Assembly: GCF_933775445.1 (NCBI RefSeq)
Contig: NC_065874.1
Coordinates: 1,180,501-1,244,500 of the forward strand
Direction of reading: 5' to 3'
Origin: Argentina anserina
Lineage: Eukaryota > Streptophyta > Magnoliopsida > Rosales > Rosaceae
Length of the DNA: 64,000 nt
Positions 1 to 12,914 of the stretch are shown here, piece after piece. Each line of letters opens with the position of its first letter. The first letter of the stretch is position 1. Made by a program: the position numbers and the translations under genes. The notes below the pieces were generated by a model that was given only the letters and a program-made list of their open reading frames with translations, searched no databases and was not told the origin of the DNA.

Positions 1-1624
1 TCTTAAAATAAGAAGATAACTATGTCTTGTTCCATACACTTTTTTTCATTTTGGGCACTTGGCATTGTTCCAAACACAATCAGATAAATTCAAGTAACAT
101 TGATTGAAATCATGTTTACTTGATATGTTTTGATTTTATTGTTAGGGTATGAGACAAGATGTTCCATGAGTTTGTTCAAAGAAAATGTGACATTTCATTC
201 AGACAAGGAAAGCGAGCTACAGGATGGTCTGACTTCAATTCGCCCAAATGCACATATGTGCACTTTTGAGTAAGATAGCAAAACACACATACCAGCAAGA
301 GATAGAGAAAAAGCTCGTCTGAGCCTTTCATGATATGAGGAAAATGATGCAGACCCACATAATCCCAACTCCATTATTAGCAGAAGAGACTCAACAAGGT
401 ACTTTCTACCTCTTATATTTAGCCAATGAAGCCAAAATATTTAGGCACATTTGCTGATAAACAAGCAAATAGCTACTTTTTGATCACCAATAATCTTATT
501 GTTAGCTATTCTTTGTTTCATAGTCACTCCCTTAATTATAATCTCCTCCATTCCATTGGTGGTGGCCTCCCTATCACTTCCTGACCTAGCATGTGAATTC
601 ATCCAAGTCAATGTTTCAAGGTTTTAATCAAATCTAACATTGTTCATTATTAAACTTCTTGCTTGATTTTCCACATGAGTGTTTTTTACTTTCCAAGTCG
701 TTTCTGGTATACTGAAACACCAGAGAGACAGTATTGTTTATCATATTCATTGCAGGCTTGTACCATATCCTTTCTTCTTTATTGGTTATGGTGTTTAAGC
801 ATGTTGGTCATGTTTATTACCAAGAAAGCAACCTCTAATTGGGGAAAAACTTACACCATTTCCACTAAATAATCTTGTCTAATGTGATGTACTGTGTCAT
901 TTCTCAAGAAAACAAATGAAACCGACAGAAAAAGAATCCCTAAGTAGTGTGGGAAAGATACTAATGGAGAAATCTTAAGCTTTTTAGGGCGCTTTCTCTT
1001 GTTTTATTGATCAAAGTAGATTTCAGGATTTTCAGCTCCCTTTTTATCCTTCTTGCTCTTTTGACATCGATTTGGTCCGAGAATACTTTTTGCTATTCGA
1101 TTTGGTACCAATTTTACAGAGAAGAAAGCTCTAGTATTCTACAGTGCTCCGGAGCATAGTTACCCATGGTAGAAGTAAAAGGACAGTAGAGGCCTACTGC
1201 ATAATAGCTGCATTTACCGACAGCCAAATCCAGTTGTGTTAGATCTATGAGCTTTCGATTATTGAATGATCAATCACATTCCATCATGTTCATATATGTA
1301 GCACATGGTCCCACATTAATTTTTCATTCTCCCAATTGCCAAACACCATTGGATAGCAGCCTGGCATGTGCATTCTCTTCTAGTTTTTCTCTCAAGTTAA
1401 ATAAGTTGTGGTCATTTTTGGGGGCTTCAGCCTTTGTCATTCATAAGTCATATGCAATGATTAAGGAGACAAGCAAATGTGAATACTTTGGTTTCCTGTT
1501 ATAGCCTTTTCTCCAAGTCATTTTCAAATTGTGACCATCATTTATTAATGCACCGCTCTTCTTCGTCCTGAGAAGATCGTGCTGAAGGAAGCTCCAAATC
1601 TCAGACTAATTGTCTGCGTCCAAA
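1..1624. other. Upstream region without a recognisable gene
   Basis: I see no coding exon with family similarity here. The open frames are short and mostly lack ATG starts. The last few hundred bases should contain the promoter and 5' leader of the XTH gene that starts at 1625, but I could not pick a convincing TATA box. Confidence 0.5.
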
Positions 1625-3097
1625 ATGGAAAGAAGAGCATCTTCTCCGATGGCAGCTGGTCTTCTTTACATTGCAGTTTTCATGGCTGCAGCTTATTGTT
1701 CTTCAGCCGCACCATCAACTTCTTTCGAAGACAATTTCGAGATAATGTGGTCTGAAGAGCATTTCAAAACCTCTGCAGATGGGGAGATCTGGTACCTCTC
1801 GCTCGACAACAATACAGGTAAGAAGGACTGAAACTTTGAATGTATCATTTCTGGAAATTAGTGTTGTCATTTTCACTGCTGAATCAAGTAGCTCTTATTG
1901 AATAGGTTGCGGCTTCCAAACGAAGCAGAGTTACAGATTTGGTTGGTTCAGCATGAAGCTCAAGTTGGTTGGTGGTGACTCTGCTGGTGTAGTGACAGCT
2001 TATTATGTAAGTCTCATATTTTTTTAACTTCATTTATGGAAGTAAATCATACTCCTATGTCAGTGTTTGTACAATTTTGAACTTGCTTGTTAAAGTTTTT
2101 ATGGTATAAAATTTAAGTCTTTGAAACTGTTAAAAATGGTTGCTGCAGATGTGTACAGAAAATGGAGCAGGGCCAACAAGAGATGAGCTCGATTTTGAGT
2201 TCTTGGGGAATAGGACTGGGCAGCCATATTTGATTCAGACAAATGTTTACAAGAATGGAACTGGGAACCGTGAGATGAGGCATAGCCTTTGGTTTGACCC
2301 TACTGAGGATTATCATACCTATTCAATTCTTTGGAACAATCATCAGATTCTGTAAGTCTCTCTTGCCCTTAGGAAGCTTCTCTTTTATAATGAGTGATCC
2401 GTCTATATCATCCAGATATGTGTCACATGTTGCTAGTCCCAAAGAGATGTAATGTGTCTGTCACAGTCACATGCTCCTGGTTTTGTGGTTCTGCAACTTC
2501 TACTATGTATCAGTACCATAAATCTATGAACTGTAGGCTCTTATTTTGCATACTGATGAAAACATATAGTACATTTCTATAAGTACACTTGTGCATTTTA
2601 TTGAGCATCTTGCTTCATAACCTTAGGAAAGTAGCAAAGATATAGTACGCGAAATGTAGAATTAACACAGCCGTGTATTGGATTTGCCCTACAGTTTTTT
2701 TGTGGACAAAGTTCCTATAAGGGTGTTTAAGAACAATGGTGAAGCAAACAACTTCTTCCCCAACGAGAAGCCCATGTATTTGTTCTCGAGCATATGGAAC
2801 GCCGATGAATGGGCGACGAGAGGTGGACTTGAGAAGACAGACTGGAAAAAATCACCATTTGTATCTTCCTACAAGGACTTCAATGTTGATGCGTGCCAGT
2901 GGGAAGATCCATACCCCAAATGTGTGTCCACTACAACAGAGAGCTGGTGGGATCAATATGATGCTTGGCACCTTTCAGATTCTCAGAAGAAGGACTTTGC
3001 TTGGGTGCAAAGAAACCTTGTTATTTATGATTATTGCCAGGATTCGGAGAGGTTCCCAACATTGCCAGTTGAGTGTTCATTGAGTCCATGGGAATGA
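1625..3097 (+). CDS. XTH8: Xyloglucan endotransglucosylase/hydrolase, XTH8-like (4 exons)
   Basis: Secreted GH16 enzyme that cuts and rejoins xyloglucan chains in the cell wall. Exons read as 1625-1817, 1906-2006, 2149-2351 and 2695-3097, all with GT/AG borders, giving 299 residues. The first ~29 residues form a hydrophobic signal peptide. The catalytic motif DELDFEFLG spans about residues 110-118 (nucleophile E111, acid/base E115) and is followed directly by the N-glycosylation site NRT at 119-121, the usual XTH layout. The second position is Leu where most family members have Ile. The C-terminal XET domain keeps its conserved Trp and paired Cys residues and ends SPWE. I recognise it as the XTH8 type from the stretches around [18 protein letters not shown] and RFPTLP. 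Family assignment is certain; the XTH8 orthology rests on memory of the Arabidopsis protein. An in-frame TTG upstream is not a credible start, so the ATG at 1625 was chosen. Confidence 0.93.
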
Positions 3098-3899
3098 TGT
3101 TGTGGTAGAGTTTCGAGTATGGGGATAGACTAAGATGTGTATATGTATGCCATTTTTTGTTTTGTTTATGGTATCTCTTATTAATTTATTAAATTGATTT
3201 TGTTCAATAAAAACACTAATCTCTCCTCAGTTTTGTCAGATGCTTCAAAGTTTATAGGAGAGCAAGTTTAAACTCTATAAAGAAATTCACAAAACGGTTG
3301 AAACACAATCGTGATCGAAATATAAGTATAAAAAAAAACTTAAGTAATTTGCACTATCCTCCACCACCATTATGGTCGTGAAAAGCTGTGTTTGAAGCCT
3401 TTTTCAAGCATCATTCATATATCATTTAGGTGGACGATGTCAATAGGCACTTCTATAAGTTATTAGTCGTGTATATTTTAGTTGTTTTTATTTTTTTCCG
3501 AACTTGACAAAGTTGGCTCATTCCATCCGGATCTCTACCACAATTCAAACTCGATGAAATGAAATCTTGATAACACAAGATATCCTCGTCCAGAATTTAA
3601 AAGAGTGACGGGGTGCGTAATTAGCCTAATCAAGTTTCATCATTCATGTGTCTAAATATGATTTTTGAATTATATCTTATATATAAAAAGGAAATTAAAA
3701 TGTCGGCACAAATTGTTATTTACCGCAATAAGGAGGGTATTTAGTCAAATAAAACCACGGAGACCTTTTATCAGATCGCCAAAGCCTCAAAACGGTGAGT
3801 TGAACCGCCCCAGTAGACGACTCCCAAAATCCCCAAATTGTCAAATTAGGGTTTCTTTCTTCAGTTTCAAAATTCCAATCCGAAGGCCAACAACAAACA
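3098..3899. other. Intergenic region between XTH and CRIPT genes
   Basis: The XTH 3' UTR probably runs to about 3,210, where AATAAA-like sequence (caataaaaac) occurs. The right end is the promoter and short leader of the CRIPT gene. No other gene is visible. Confidence 0.4.
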
Positions 3900-5217
3900 A
3901 TGGTGTGCGAAAAGTGTAAGTACCCTCGTATTTCATGATCGTATTCTCTGCAAAGTTGTTGTCTTTTTCTCGAAAAAATTAGAGATTGAATTCCGATAAT
4001 GATGTTCTTGATTTTCCTATCGATATTGTGATTCGATTTAATCAGTGATTAATTGAATAGGCGAGAAGAAGCTTGCGAAGGTTATAGTGCCGGACAAGTG
4101 GAAGGAGGGTGCCAGTAACACCACCGAAGGCGGCGGCCGGAAAATCAACGAGAATAAGCTTTTATCCAAGAAGAAAAGGTTCCCTTTTTACCTTCTATTA
4201 CTTTAATTCGATTTGGTTTCTTTGCTTAAATACTAGAACTAGAATTATTGGGAAATTGATCAATAACAGGTAGTCTCTTGCTTTGTGTTTGCAACTGTAG
4301 AGCTTTAAGATAATAGATTGTTGTGTGGTTTGATTGAACTCTGTTTCGATCGAATTGCTATCAGTGATTTTGGTTCTTTTGGTTTTCGGTTTGTCACCAA
4401 GTTTGTATTGCTGGAATGTAGGCTGCAATCAGAGTTCTTATAGTAGAGTATATTATATGTTACATTGTTGTGAAGTTTTTATTAGGTTTGTAAAGTAGAC
4501 CTCCGATCAAGTTCTTAGACTAGCTAATACAGAGAGTTATGAGTAACATATAGATGCTATATGCCAAATTGCCAACTGGGTTGTGAGATTTAAAGTATTT
4601 GCAAGTGTAGTAGAATGTTTTTGCTATATCGATCGAGTTCTTAGGCTAGTTTTACAGAGAAGATTGAATAACAGATAGGTGTTATATGCTGGGTAGGTTA
4701 TGAGATTGAGGTATTTTGCATATTGTGTGGAGGACAAAGGCTGCTTTCACAAAGATACATAAGCATAGTAGCTAACAAGCTAAGTCATTTAGTGGGTTAT
4801 GTCTCTGATCAGTTGATGAGGTTTATCATTTCTTATACGTGTGTGTAGTTAACGATTTAAGCTATCCATTATGACTATTCTTTGCAATGCATATTGTTTA
4901 TTTAGTGTGTATTATTGATACATTACTAATCTTTTTTGTAACTGGATATAATGCTTTTAGGTGGAGTCCGTATGGAACTACTGGAAATACCAAGTGCATT
5001 ATTTGCAAGCAGCAAGTACACCAAGAAGGAAAATACTGTCACACCTGTGCTTACTCAAAAGGTAGTTGTTTTGTTTCCTAATCTAGTTGGCTTTGGTTTT
5101 TCAGATTTGAGTAATGCAGGAAAGCCTGATCTATGTGATTTGTTTTGTGCAGGAGTTTGTGCAATGTGCGGTAAACAAGTACTCGACACCAAGGTTTATA
5201 AACAAAGCAATGTATAA
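3900..5217 (+). CDS. CRIPT: CRIPT family cysteine-rich protein (4 exons)
   Basis: Small zinc-binding protein of 99 residues. Exons are 3900-3915, 4061-4178, 4961-5061 and 5153-5217; the reading phase carries through all three introns. It starts MVCEKCEKKL, has a basic middle (KLLSKKKR), and carries CxxC pairs in exon 1-2 (CEKC), exon 3 (CIIC and CHTC) and exon 4 (CAMC), ending KQSNV. This is the complete CRIPT pattern. In animals CRIPT was named for binding PDZ domains of synaptic scaffolds; in fungi, plants and animals it has also been linked to the minor spliceosome. The plant role is inferred from the family only. Exon 1 is just 16 bases, so automatic annotation may miss the true start. 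The second intron is long (782 bp) compared with the others. Confidence 0.93.
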
Positions 5218-6611
5218 TACAAACAATATGTTGGTTGACTCTGTATGCACCATGATTCATAGCCGAGTTGTCTATTTGATATGGCACTGGCATATGTTAT
5301 TCAGAATTTAATGTAACCATCAGTTATGACATGTACCGTGTTGAAACATGAAAGTAATCTTTGACCATTTAGATTGAAAGTAATCTTTGATCATTGATAT
5401 CAACTAAATGCTATGTTAAGGTCTATGAATATATGTAATATTAAAGTTTGCTATGGTTTATCGCATGTGCGATCATGCCTGACCATTGGCCAATTTTAGA
5501 TGAAGACAACATCTACAAGTAACAAGTGTGTTGAGAGAAAAGGTGTTTGAAGTGTTGCTAGATTTTGGTGACTCTTGTTAGATTTGTAGTGTTGTTAGAT
5601 TTGGGTGACTTGTAACAATGTCTAGCAACGTTGCTAGAATTTGATGGCTTAATGGCAATCCAACGTATAAATTCCATTATTGTGGCTATAAGTTTAGGTC
5701 CATGGCTTCGGTCTGAGTAATGTAGTTTAGGTTCAGGATATTTGAGAAGAGCGACAGGGTCTCATACACGCATGAGCTATAACGTTACCAAATAGGGCAT
5801 CATGAGAAAACAGGTAGCCAAACATCCCAGAGACGCTGAAGGCAAAAACTCCGGGGAGATGTTTCCTCAGTGGCATTGTAATCAACCAAAACGTTTTGCC
5901 CGACCTTTACCAGAAGAAAAGAGCTATACAAATGTTTGTGGATTCTGATGGTAAATGCAATATTGTTGTTTGAGATTTCTGTTTCGAGATGGTTTAACAC
6001 CATGGATCATCCGATACAACAAAGTTGGTTCAGAGGTTTGATCCGGCATGAATATCCGTTTAAGGTATGGAAACTTGAGAAGGGCGACAGCGACTTATCT
6101 AAAGTCTAAACTTATCTTTTAAAATTGCAACAAGGCCAATCTAAGACTTGAGCCCCATCAAAGTAAAACTGGGGAGAGCTTAGGCATTCCGACCACTCCA
6201 GCACTAATTTGCGAGAGCTTCGATGACAAAAAGCAAAACCAAAGCATTGGTACCGGACAGCACAACAAGCATCCGAGACATAAGCTTAAAACAAAGCAAA
6301 ACTCAAGTCAAGACCACACCAGCAAACTCCATAATCAAATCGAAACATCAACTTTCGCATCAAGCAATCAACTAAACAGAAATATAAGCCAAATCACTTT
6401 AACAGAAGATCCAAATTTATTATAAAAACCAGAGTACCATAGAAAATTAAACTTGTCCAAGAACCTCAACATGGAGGCAGATACCAGACATGAAACTAAA
6501 ATACTTTGCCTCAGCAAGGAAGCAATTAAAGTACCATCAAAGTAAAAACATTGAAATCATGAAAATCAAGGATCATCACTGCTGCTGCTGCTTTGAAACC
6601 ATCAGCACACT
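5218..6611. other. Convergent intergenic region: CRIPT 3' end and polyubiquitin 3' UTR
   Basis: The right part, about 6,400-6,611, is probably the polyubiquitin 3' UTR (minus strand). At 5,520-5,660 there is a small low-complexity patch with imperfect copies of a gttgctagatttggtgac-like motif. No coding exon is visible. Confidence 0.4.
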
Positions 6612-8463
<1,852 letters not shown>

Positions 8464-8545
8464 CTTGAGAAAGGTTGTTGAAGAATTCGAGAGGATTAAA
8501 CGAGACAAGTCTAGGTACGAAGAACAAGAGGAGGCGAGGGCTTGT

Positions 8546-8552
8546 TTATATA
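8546..8552 (-). promoter_or_regulatory. TATA box of the polyubiquitin gene
   Basis: TATATAA on the minus strand, about 83 bases upstream of the leader intron donor. This places the transcription start near 8,515-8,525 and a leader exon of roughly 55-60 bases, typical for this gene type. Confidence 0.7.
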
Positions 8553-8569
8553 GGAGAAGAGAAGGGAGA

Positions 8570-9432
8570 GTCCGTCACGCAAACGACGAGTCGTGACAAG
8601 GAGGAGCCAATGATTTGGGGACGCGTGTATGGCGGGGATGAGGGTGACCCGGGTTAGACGGCAAGGTTTGGTATCTAGTCGTTTTCGGGGAGATAATATC
8701 AAGGTGTGGAGAGGAAAAAGATGGCCACATATGAGTCATATCATTGCGTTAGTGGGTGGATAACGGGGCCCTTACGGCGTCTACATTTCTTTTTTCTTTA
8801 GAATTTTTATTTTATATTTTCTTTTTCTTATTTTAGTTCTTGAGTTTGGTTTGTATTGTTATTTTATGTATATATGGAGGTTCACCTCATATTTGCTAAG
8901 GCACAACAGAGTCAATCAAATTTTTTTATATTTAACTCAAATTATGGTTCATATTATGTCACATCATTAATTTTAATAACAAGTGAATATTCATAGATTG
9001 GATGGAATAATTTTCGATGTATATAAGCTATGAACATTACTCGCTATTTGCCAAATCAAGGGACCTGGTTTTGGATTGGAGAATAGAAAAATGAAAATGA
9101 AAGACATATTTCGACGTGTAACAATATGAACAATATGTTAATTTGGACGTCAATGACATTGTTTTCGATACTATTTTCTCAAACAATGAGCACAAATATT
9201 TAAAAAAAAAATAGCAAACACAGAAGGGCGGATTATATATTTCAAGTGGGCTGTTATATAAAAGAAGTTTTGTAATGTGACTAGGTCTTTAGCCAATGGC
9301 AATACTTAAACGATTATCGTCTAAATTGTAGTATTGGTTATTCTCGATCCAAGTTGGTTGGCTTGGTTCAGGTTGCGTACTTTTGTATACAATAAGATAA
9401 ACGTAAGAAAAGTAATATTAGGCCTCTACAGC
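8570..9432. other. Polyubiquitin upstream region, no further gene seen
   Basis: Contains the polyubiquitin promoter (to about 8,800, GC-richer) followed by AT-rich DNA. No coding exon recognised. Confidence 0.4.
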
Positions 9433-9498
9433 CCTGCCCGACATGGTGCCATCTAAACGACTCGTCGTTGTCCTTCTCATCTCATTCTGCTTGTAGTT
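9433..9498 (-). pseudogene. Fragment copy of the 3' end of the triple ubiquitin-like gene
   Basis: About 60 bp here match 11,539-11,602 closely: both share cgacatggtgccatctaaac, followed by a similar stretch ending in attctgctt. In the intact gene this stretch encodes the end of the third ubiquitin-like domain, around the residues KSFRWHHVGQG. In this copy small indels break the frame. It is in the same orientation as the intact gene and lies on the other side of the F-box relic, so it is probably a leftover of a local duplication. Confidence 0.7.
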
Positions 9499-9999
9499 TG
9501 GCTTTATCAAACCCTAGCAATTACAAATGGAGAAGTATATCTACAGAAATATGCCGGAAACCCTCAGAAAAGGAAAGGAGGCATAACGACGAATATAGTA
9601 GAAACAGGGTAAATTAATCTATGTACTGTCTTTTCTTCTTTGACCTTAAGATTCATCTTTTGATTCTTTTGTTTTTGGTTATTGTTCGATCATCTGACTC
9701 AGGTATTCATTCAGTTCACTAGTTTCTGAATTCTACTACTGTTCGTTCACTAGTAAGGTATAACAATCCCTGTACGTACCAGCGTCAAAAACCGAAGCTC
9801 CGTGCGTGCTTGAGATCCACCGGAATAACATCATGAATAAGAATAAGCGATGTTTGGCATTTGAGGTCCCTCCGGATAAGTTCGTATGTTTTACAGAGTA
9901 TACATTCATCTTCACATCTTTCATGCTATCATTTTTTGTCCATTGATATTTTGATTCCTTTGTCTTTTGATCTCTGCGTGCTTTCAATTTGTAGAGTCT

Positions 10000-11259
10000 A
10001 TGATGCATATTGTACGTTCACTGCTAGCTAAGAACAAATCATTTGTTCGTTTTAGGTCTAATAAGCAGCATTGTAGGAACAACAAGAGTAGCTCATCAGT
10101 ATCAGAATGGGCAAGTCTTCCTGACCATATTCTCTATCTCATTCTGGATAAGTTGCTGGAGGTCGTTGATCATGTTCGTTTGGTTGTCGTCTGCAAGCAA
10201 TGGCAGTCTGTTTCGGAAGAGTATAACCTCGCAACCCAGCGCTGGTGTAAAGTACTTCCCATGCTCATGGTGCCCTTTCTTAGCCGAACAAAGCGAATGG
10301 TATATAGCGTTCCTGAAGGAAAACACTACACAAATGTTCAACTACCAGTGCCGTATGATAGGAGGTGCAGCAGCTCAAGCCATGATTGGTTGGCCACAAC
10401 AGATGAAAATTTCGTCCTAACTCTTATGATCCTTTCAAGACTGTGCTGCCTATTATTTTGCCTCGCTTGGATTTCATCCCCTCCTATTACGAGTATCACC
10501 CAATTGAGTAGTAAAGGTTATCTTGTCCGGCAACCCTTGTTTGAATCCGGATAATTACGTGGTTGCGGCTATCTATGATCTTCGTTGCCGCCGGTTGGCT
10601 TTCATTAAGGCAGGACAGAAGAGTGGGACTTATATCACGGAGACTGGGGGTTCTTTGATGTAAATTTTTACAAGAATCATATCTACGCAGTTCAAAAGGG
10701 GGGAAATTTTGTGTCACTGGATGTCAAGAGCAGTAATGACCCTTCACGGCCGCCAAAATTAAGAAATCAGGTACTTGGACCACCTCGTACAACTATATAT
10801 AACAACTATTCGTATCATAATTGGTACAGCGCAGATATGGCATATCTTGTTGAATCAACCAGTGGAGATTTGCTGCATGTTCGAAGGTTTGCTAGACCGG
10901 TACCAAGAAAATACGATGATATGTTTACTAAATGTTTCGTGGTGTACAAGTTGGTATTCAACGAGGATGATGGATCCATCGTGAAGCAGATTGAGGTAGA
11001 AGGCATCGGAGATGATGCTTTGTTTTTGGGAGATAATCATTCATTCTCCATTTCAGCTTCGCCATTTCATAATTGCAAACCCAACTCCATTTACTACACT
11101 AATGATACCTTACACACTTTTTCACCAGGTATGGGTATCTTCAATTTAGCAGACAGATCTACCAGACAACACTACCCTCTAAATCCCAGAGCGATGTACA
11201 TCCCCCGAGCAATATGGATTGTTCCCCAGTTCAAGGGTCTTTGCTGCCAGCATAGGTGA
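10000..11259 (+). pseudogene. F-box / DUF295 (SKIP23-like) gene, broken by frameshifts and stops
   Basis: The first frame (ATG at 10000) has an F-box at about residues 30-75 (LPDHILYLILDKLLE followed by VCKQW and WCKVLP), typical of plant F-box proteins that recruit substrates to SCF ubiquitin ligases. Downstream frames encode the DUF295 domain: a middle part with SYDPFKTVLPIILP, another with NPDNYVVAAIYDLR, and the largest from about 10,690 (FYKNHIYAVQKGG, then SLDVKSS) to the stop at 11,259. These pieces are in different frames: shifts are needed near 10,410-10,420, near 10,510 (where TAG TAA also occur) and near 10,625-10,650. At least three disruptions make it a pseudogene unless the assembly is faulty. 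Domain order and total length otherwise fit an intact single-exon member. An upstream coding exon around 9,832 is possible but unsupported. Confidence 0.85.
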
Positions 11260-11494
11260 AGAGCACAATTGTTGTTTGGCTCGGTCAGGAATCCCTTTTT
11301 TTTGTAATCGATAAAATGGAATCGAAAAATAAACAGTTTGAGAAGATCAAGTCATGTATATATAGCATCTAAATATCAGTCTTTGTTATTCCCAATCTAA
11401 GGCTCTAAGCAACAAAAAATAAAAAGAATTTCATGTTGACTACTTGTATACAAAAGAAATTCAAAGACAAGAACGACATGTTAATTCTATTCTT

Positions 11495-12307
11495 CTAAGA
11501 TCCACCGGTAACGCTCCCATTGAAAATTTCAATAGTATCACCCTGCCCGACATGGTGCCATCTAAACGACTTGTCATCGTCCATCACATTCTGCTTATAG
11601 ATGAAGAAGTAACTCTCTTGCGGCAGATGGAAATGTAACCTCTGGTGCAACTTCTGCAGCTCCTTCCTCAGCTCCCCTACATTATCCGATGCATTCACCT
11701 CCACCGGAATCTTTTTAGTGCCGCATTTGGGCAGGACCATCAGCTTCAATTTGCTTTTTGACCCGGGGGACACCGCCATTGCGCCGGCAGCTGAAGCTGT
11801 AGGGGATGGCCTCAAGCTCACCTCGATCTCTGCATTGTCGGAAATCTCACATTCACGCAATGATCGGTGATCCTGTAATTCGTTACCAGAGCAATGCAGC
11901 ACCAAACGGCTGAGAGGAATAGGCTCCACGCCTTGAATCTTCTCCTTCAACTTGGACACAGTGTCGTTCAGGTCCATTTCTACGGGGACATGCATTTTGG
12001 ACGTTGGCGTCTTCACGTTGAGCTGTACCTTCTTCGGCGGGGATAAGTCTTCCATCTTGGCATTGCTAGTTTGTTTATCGGATTCGGAGTTGATAATGAG
12101 CTGGATTTTGGATTGGTCTAGGATTTCACAGTAGTTAACGTCGTGTTCGTCGTGGAGGACCTTGCCATTCAAGACTAGGGTTTGCTGCGAAGCGGGTATT
12201 CCTTGGTATTTCTGAACCTTTTCTTTGATCTCCAGGACAGTGTCGAAGTAACCAACTTCAATGGAGAAGGAGGCCCTTCCTCTCTGAGGCTCAAATGTCA
12301 CATCCAT
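11495..12307 (-). CDS. Protein with three ubiquitin-like domains, intronless
   Basis: A 270-residue protein from one ATG-initiated exon. Three beta-grasp ubiquitin-like domains can be read: residues ~1-76 (VLEIKEKVQKYQGIPASQQTL, with LNGK...L.D), ~92-168 (VSKLKEKIQGVEPIPLSRL) and ~185-264 (VGELRKELQKLHQRL). Linkers are Ser/Lys/Pro rich. The first two domains have the ubiquitin-like I-P-x-x-Q/S-x-x-L core but lack diglycine ends. The third ends VTGGS at the very C terminus, so a Gly-Gly is followed by a single Ser. Such multi-UBL plant proteins are often annotated as polyubiquitin-like or ubiquitin domain-containing; their function is mostly unknown. The polyubiquitin gene 4 kb away has the same orientation, but the two proteins are very different in sequence. 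A 3' fragment copy lies at 9,433. Confidence 0.88.
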   Translation of the reverse strand: MDVTFEPQRGRASFSIEVGYFDTVLEIKEKVQKYQGIPASQQTLVLNGKVLHDEHDVNYCEILDQSKIQLIINSESDKQTSNAKMEDLSPPKKVQLNVKTPTSKMHVPVEMDLNDTVSKLKEKIQGVEPIPLSRLVLHCSGNELQDHRSLRECEISDNAEIEVSLRPSPTASAAGAMAVSPGSKSKLKLMVLPKCGTKKIPVEVNASDNVGELRKELQKLHQRLHFHLPQESYFFIYKQNVMDDDKSFRWHHVGQGDTIEIFNGSVTGGS

Positions 12308-12914
12308 TTTGTTCTGAGGTCAATCATTCTGCTTATTCATGTATAATTTATATATTCAAAAAACAATTTCTGGATAACTGTATCCGATATTATCTTGCAT
12401 ATTCATGAGGGTTTAAATTCTGGATTGAGTGGATTCACACTTGGAAAAAATCAAAGAACGTTATCCGTCTTGGTCTTACGGAATTCCAGGCTGTATTATT
12501 TGATTATTGTTACCGTTGTGGATTTAGATTGTAACAAATAATTTCAAATTTATTGATAATTATGTTCTTCATTTATCTTTCTCCCCTTTTTAAATTAAGT
12601 TCAGAACGTGTGCCTAAATTTGACAATGCCATTATCTATACTTGTGTAGCTTTTTTTTTTTTTTAGAATGCTATACTTGTGTAGCATGGTTCTAAGGATG
12701 GTCTGGATTCTGGAATATCCACTGGCACAAAATGAAGTGTATTGGAACAATCGGGATAAGATCAATAGTGTAAAACGTAAGTGTTAAACAATCGGGATAT
12801 CCTAAATTGTGAAACATGTACACGTTACATGCATCGGAGGTTTCTTCCATGGCAGCTCAATTAACACAATTGAGAGGGAAATAAGCCGATGACATGCTAA
12901 ATGTACAAGAGATC
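12308..12914. other. Short intergenic region with poly-T tract
   Basis: Upstream of the ubiquitin-like gene and downstream of TDP1. It contains a T-run near 12,650 and the short repeat ctatacttgtgtagc on both sides of it. The right part is the TDP1 3' UTR. No gene seen. Confidence 0.4.
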
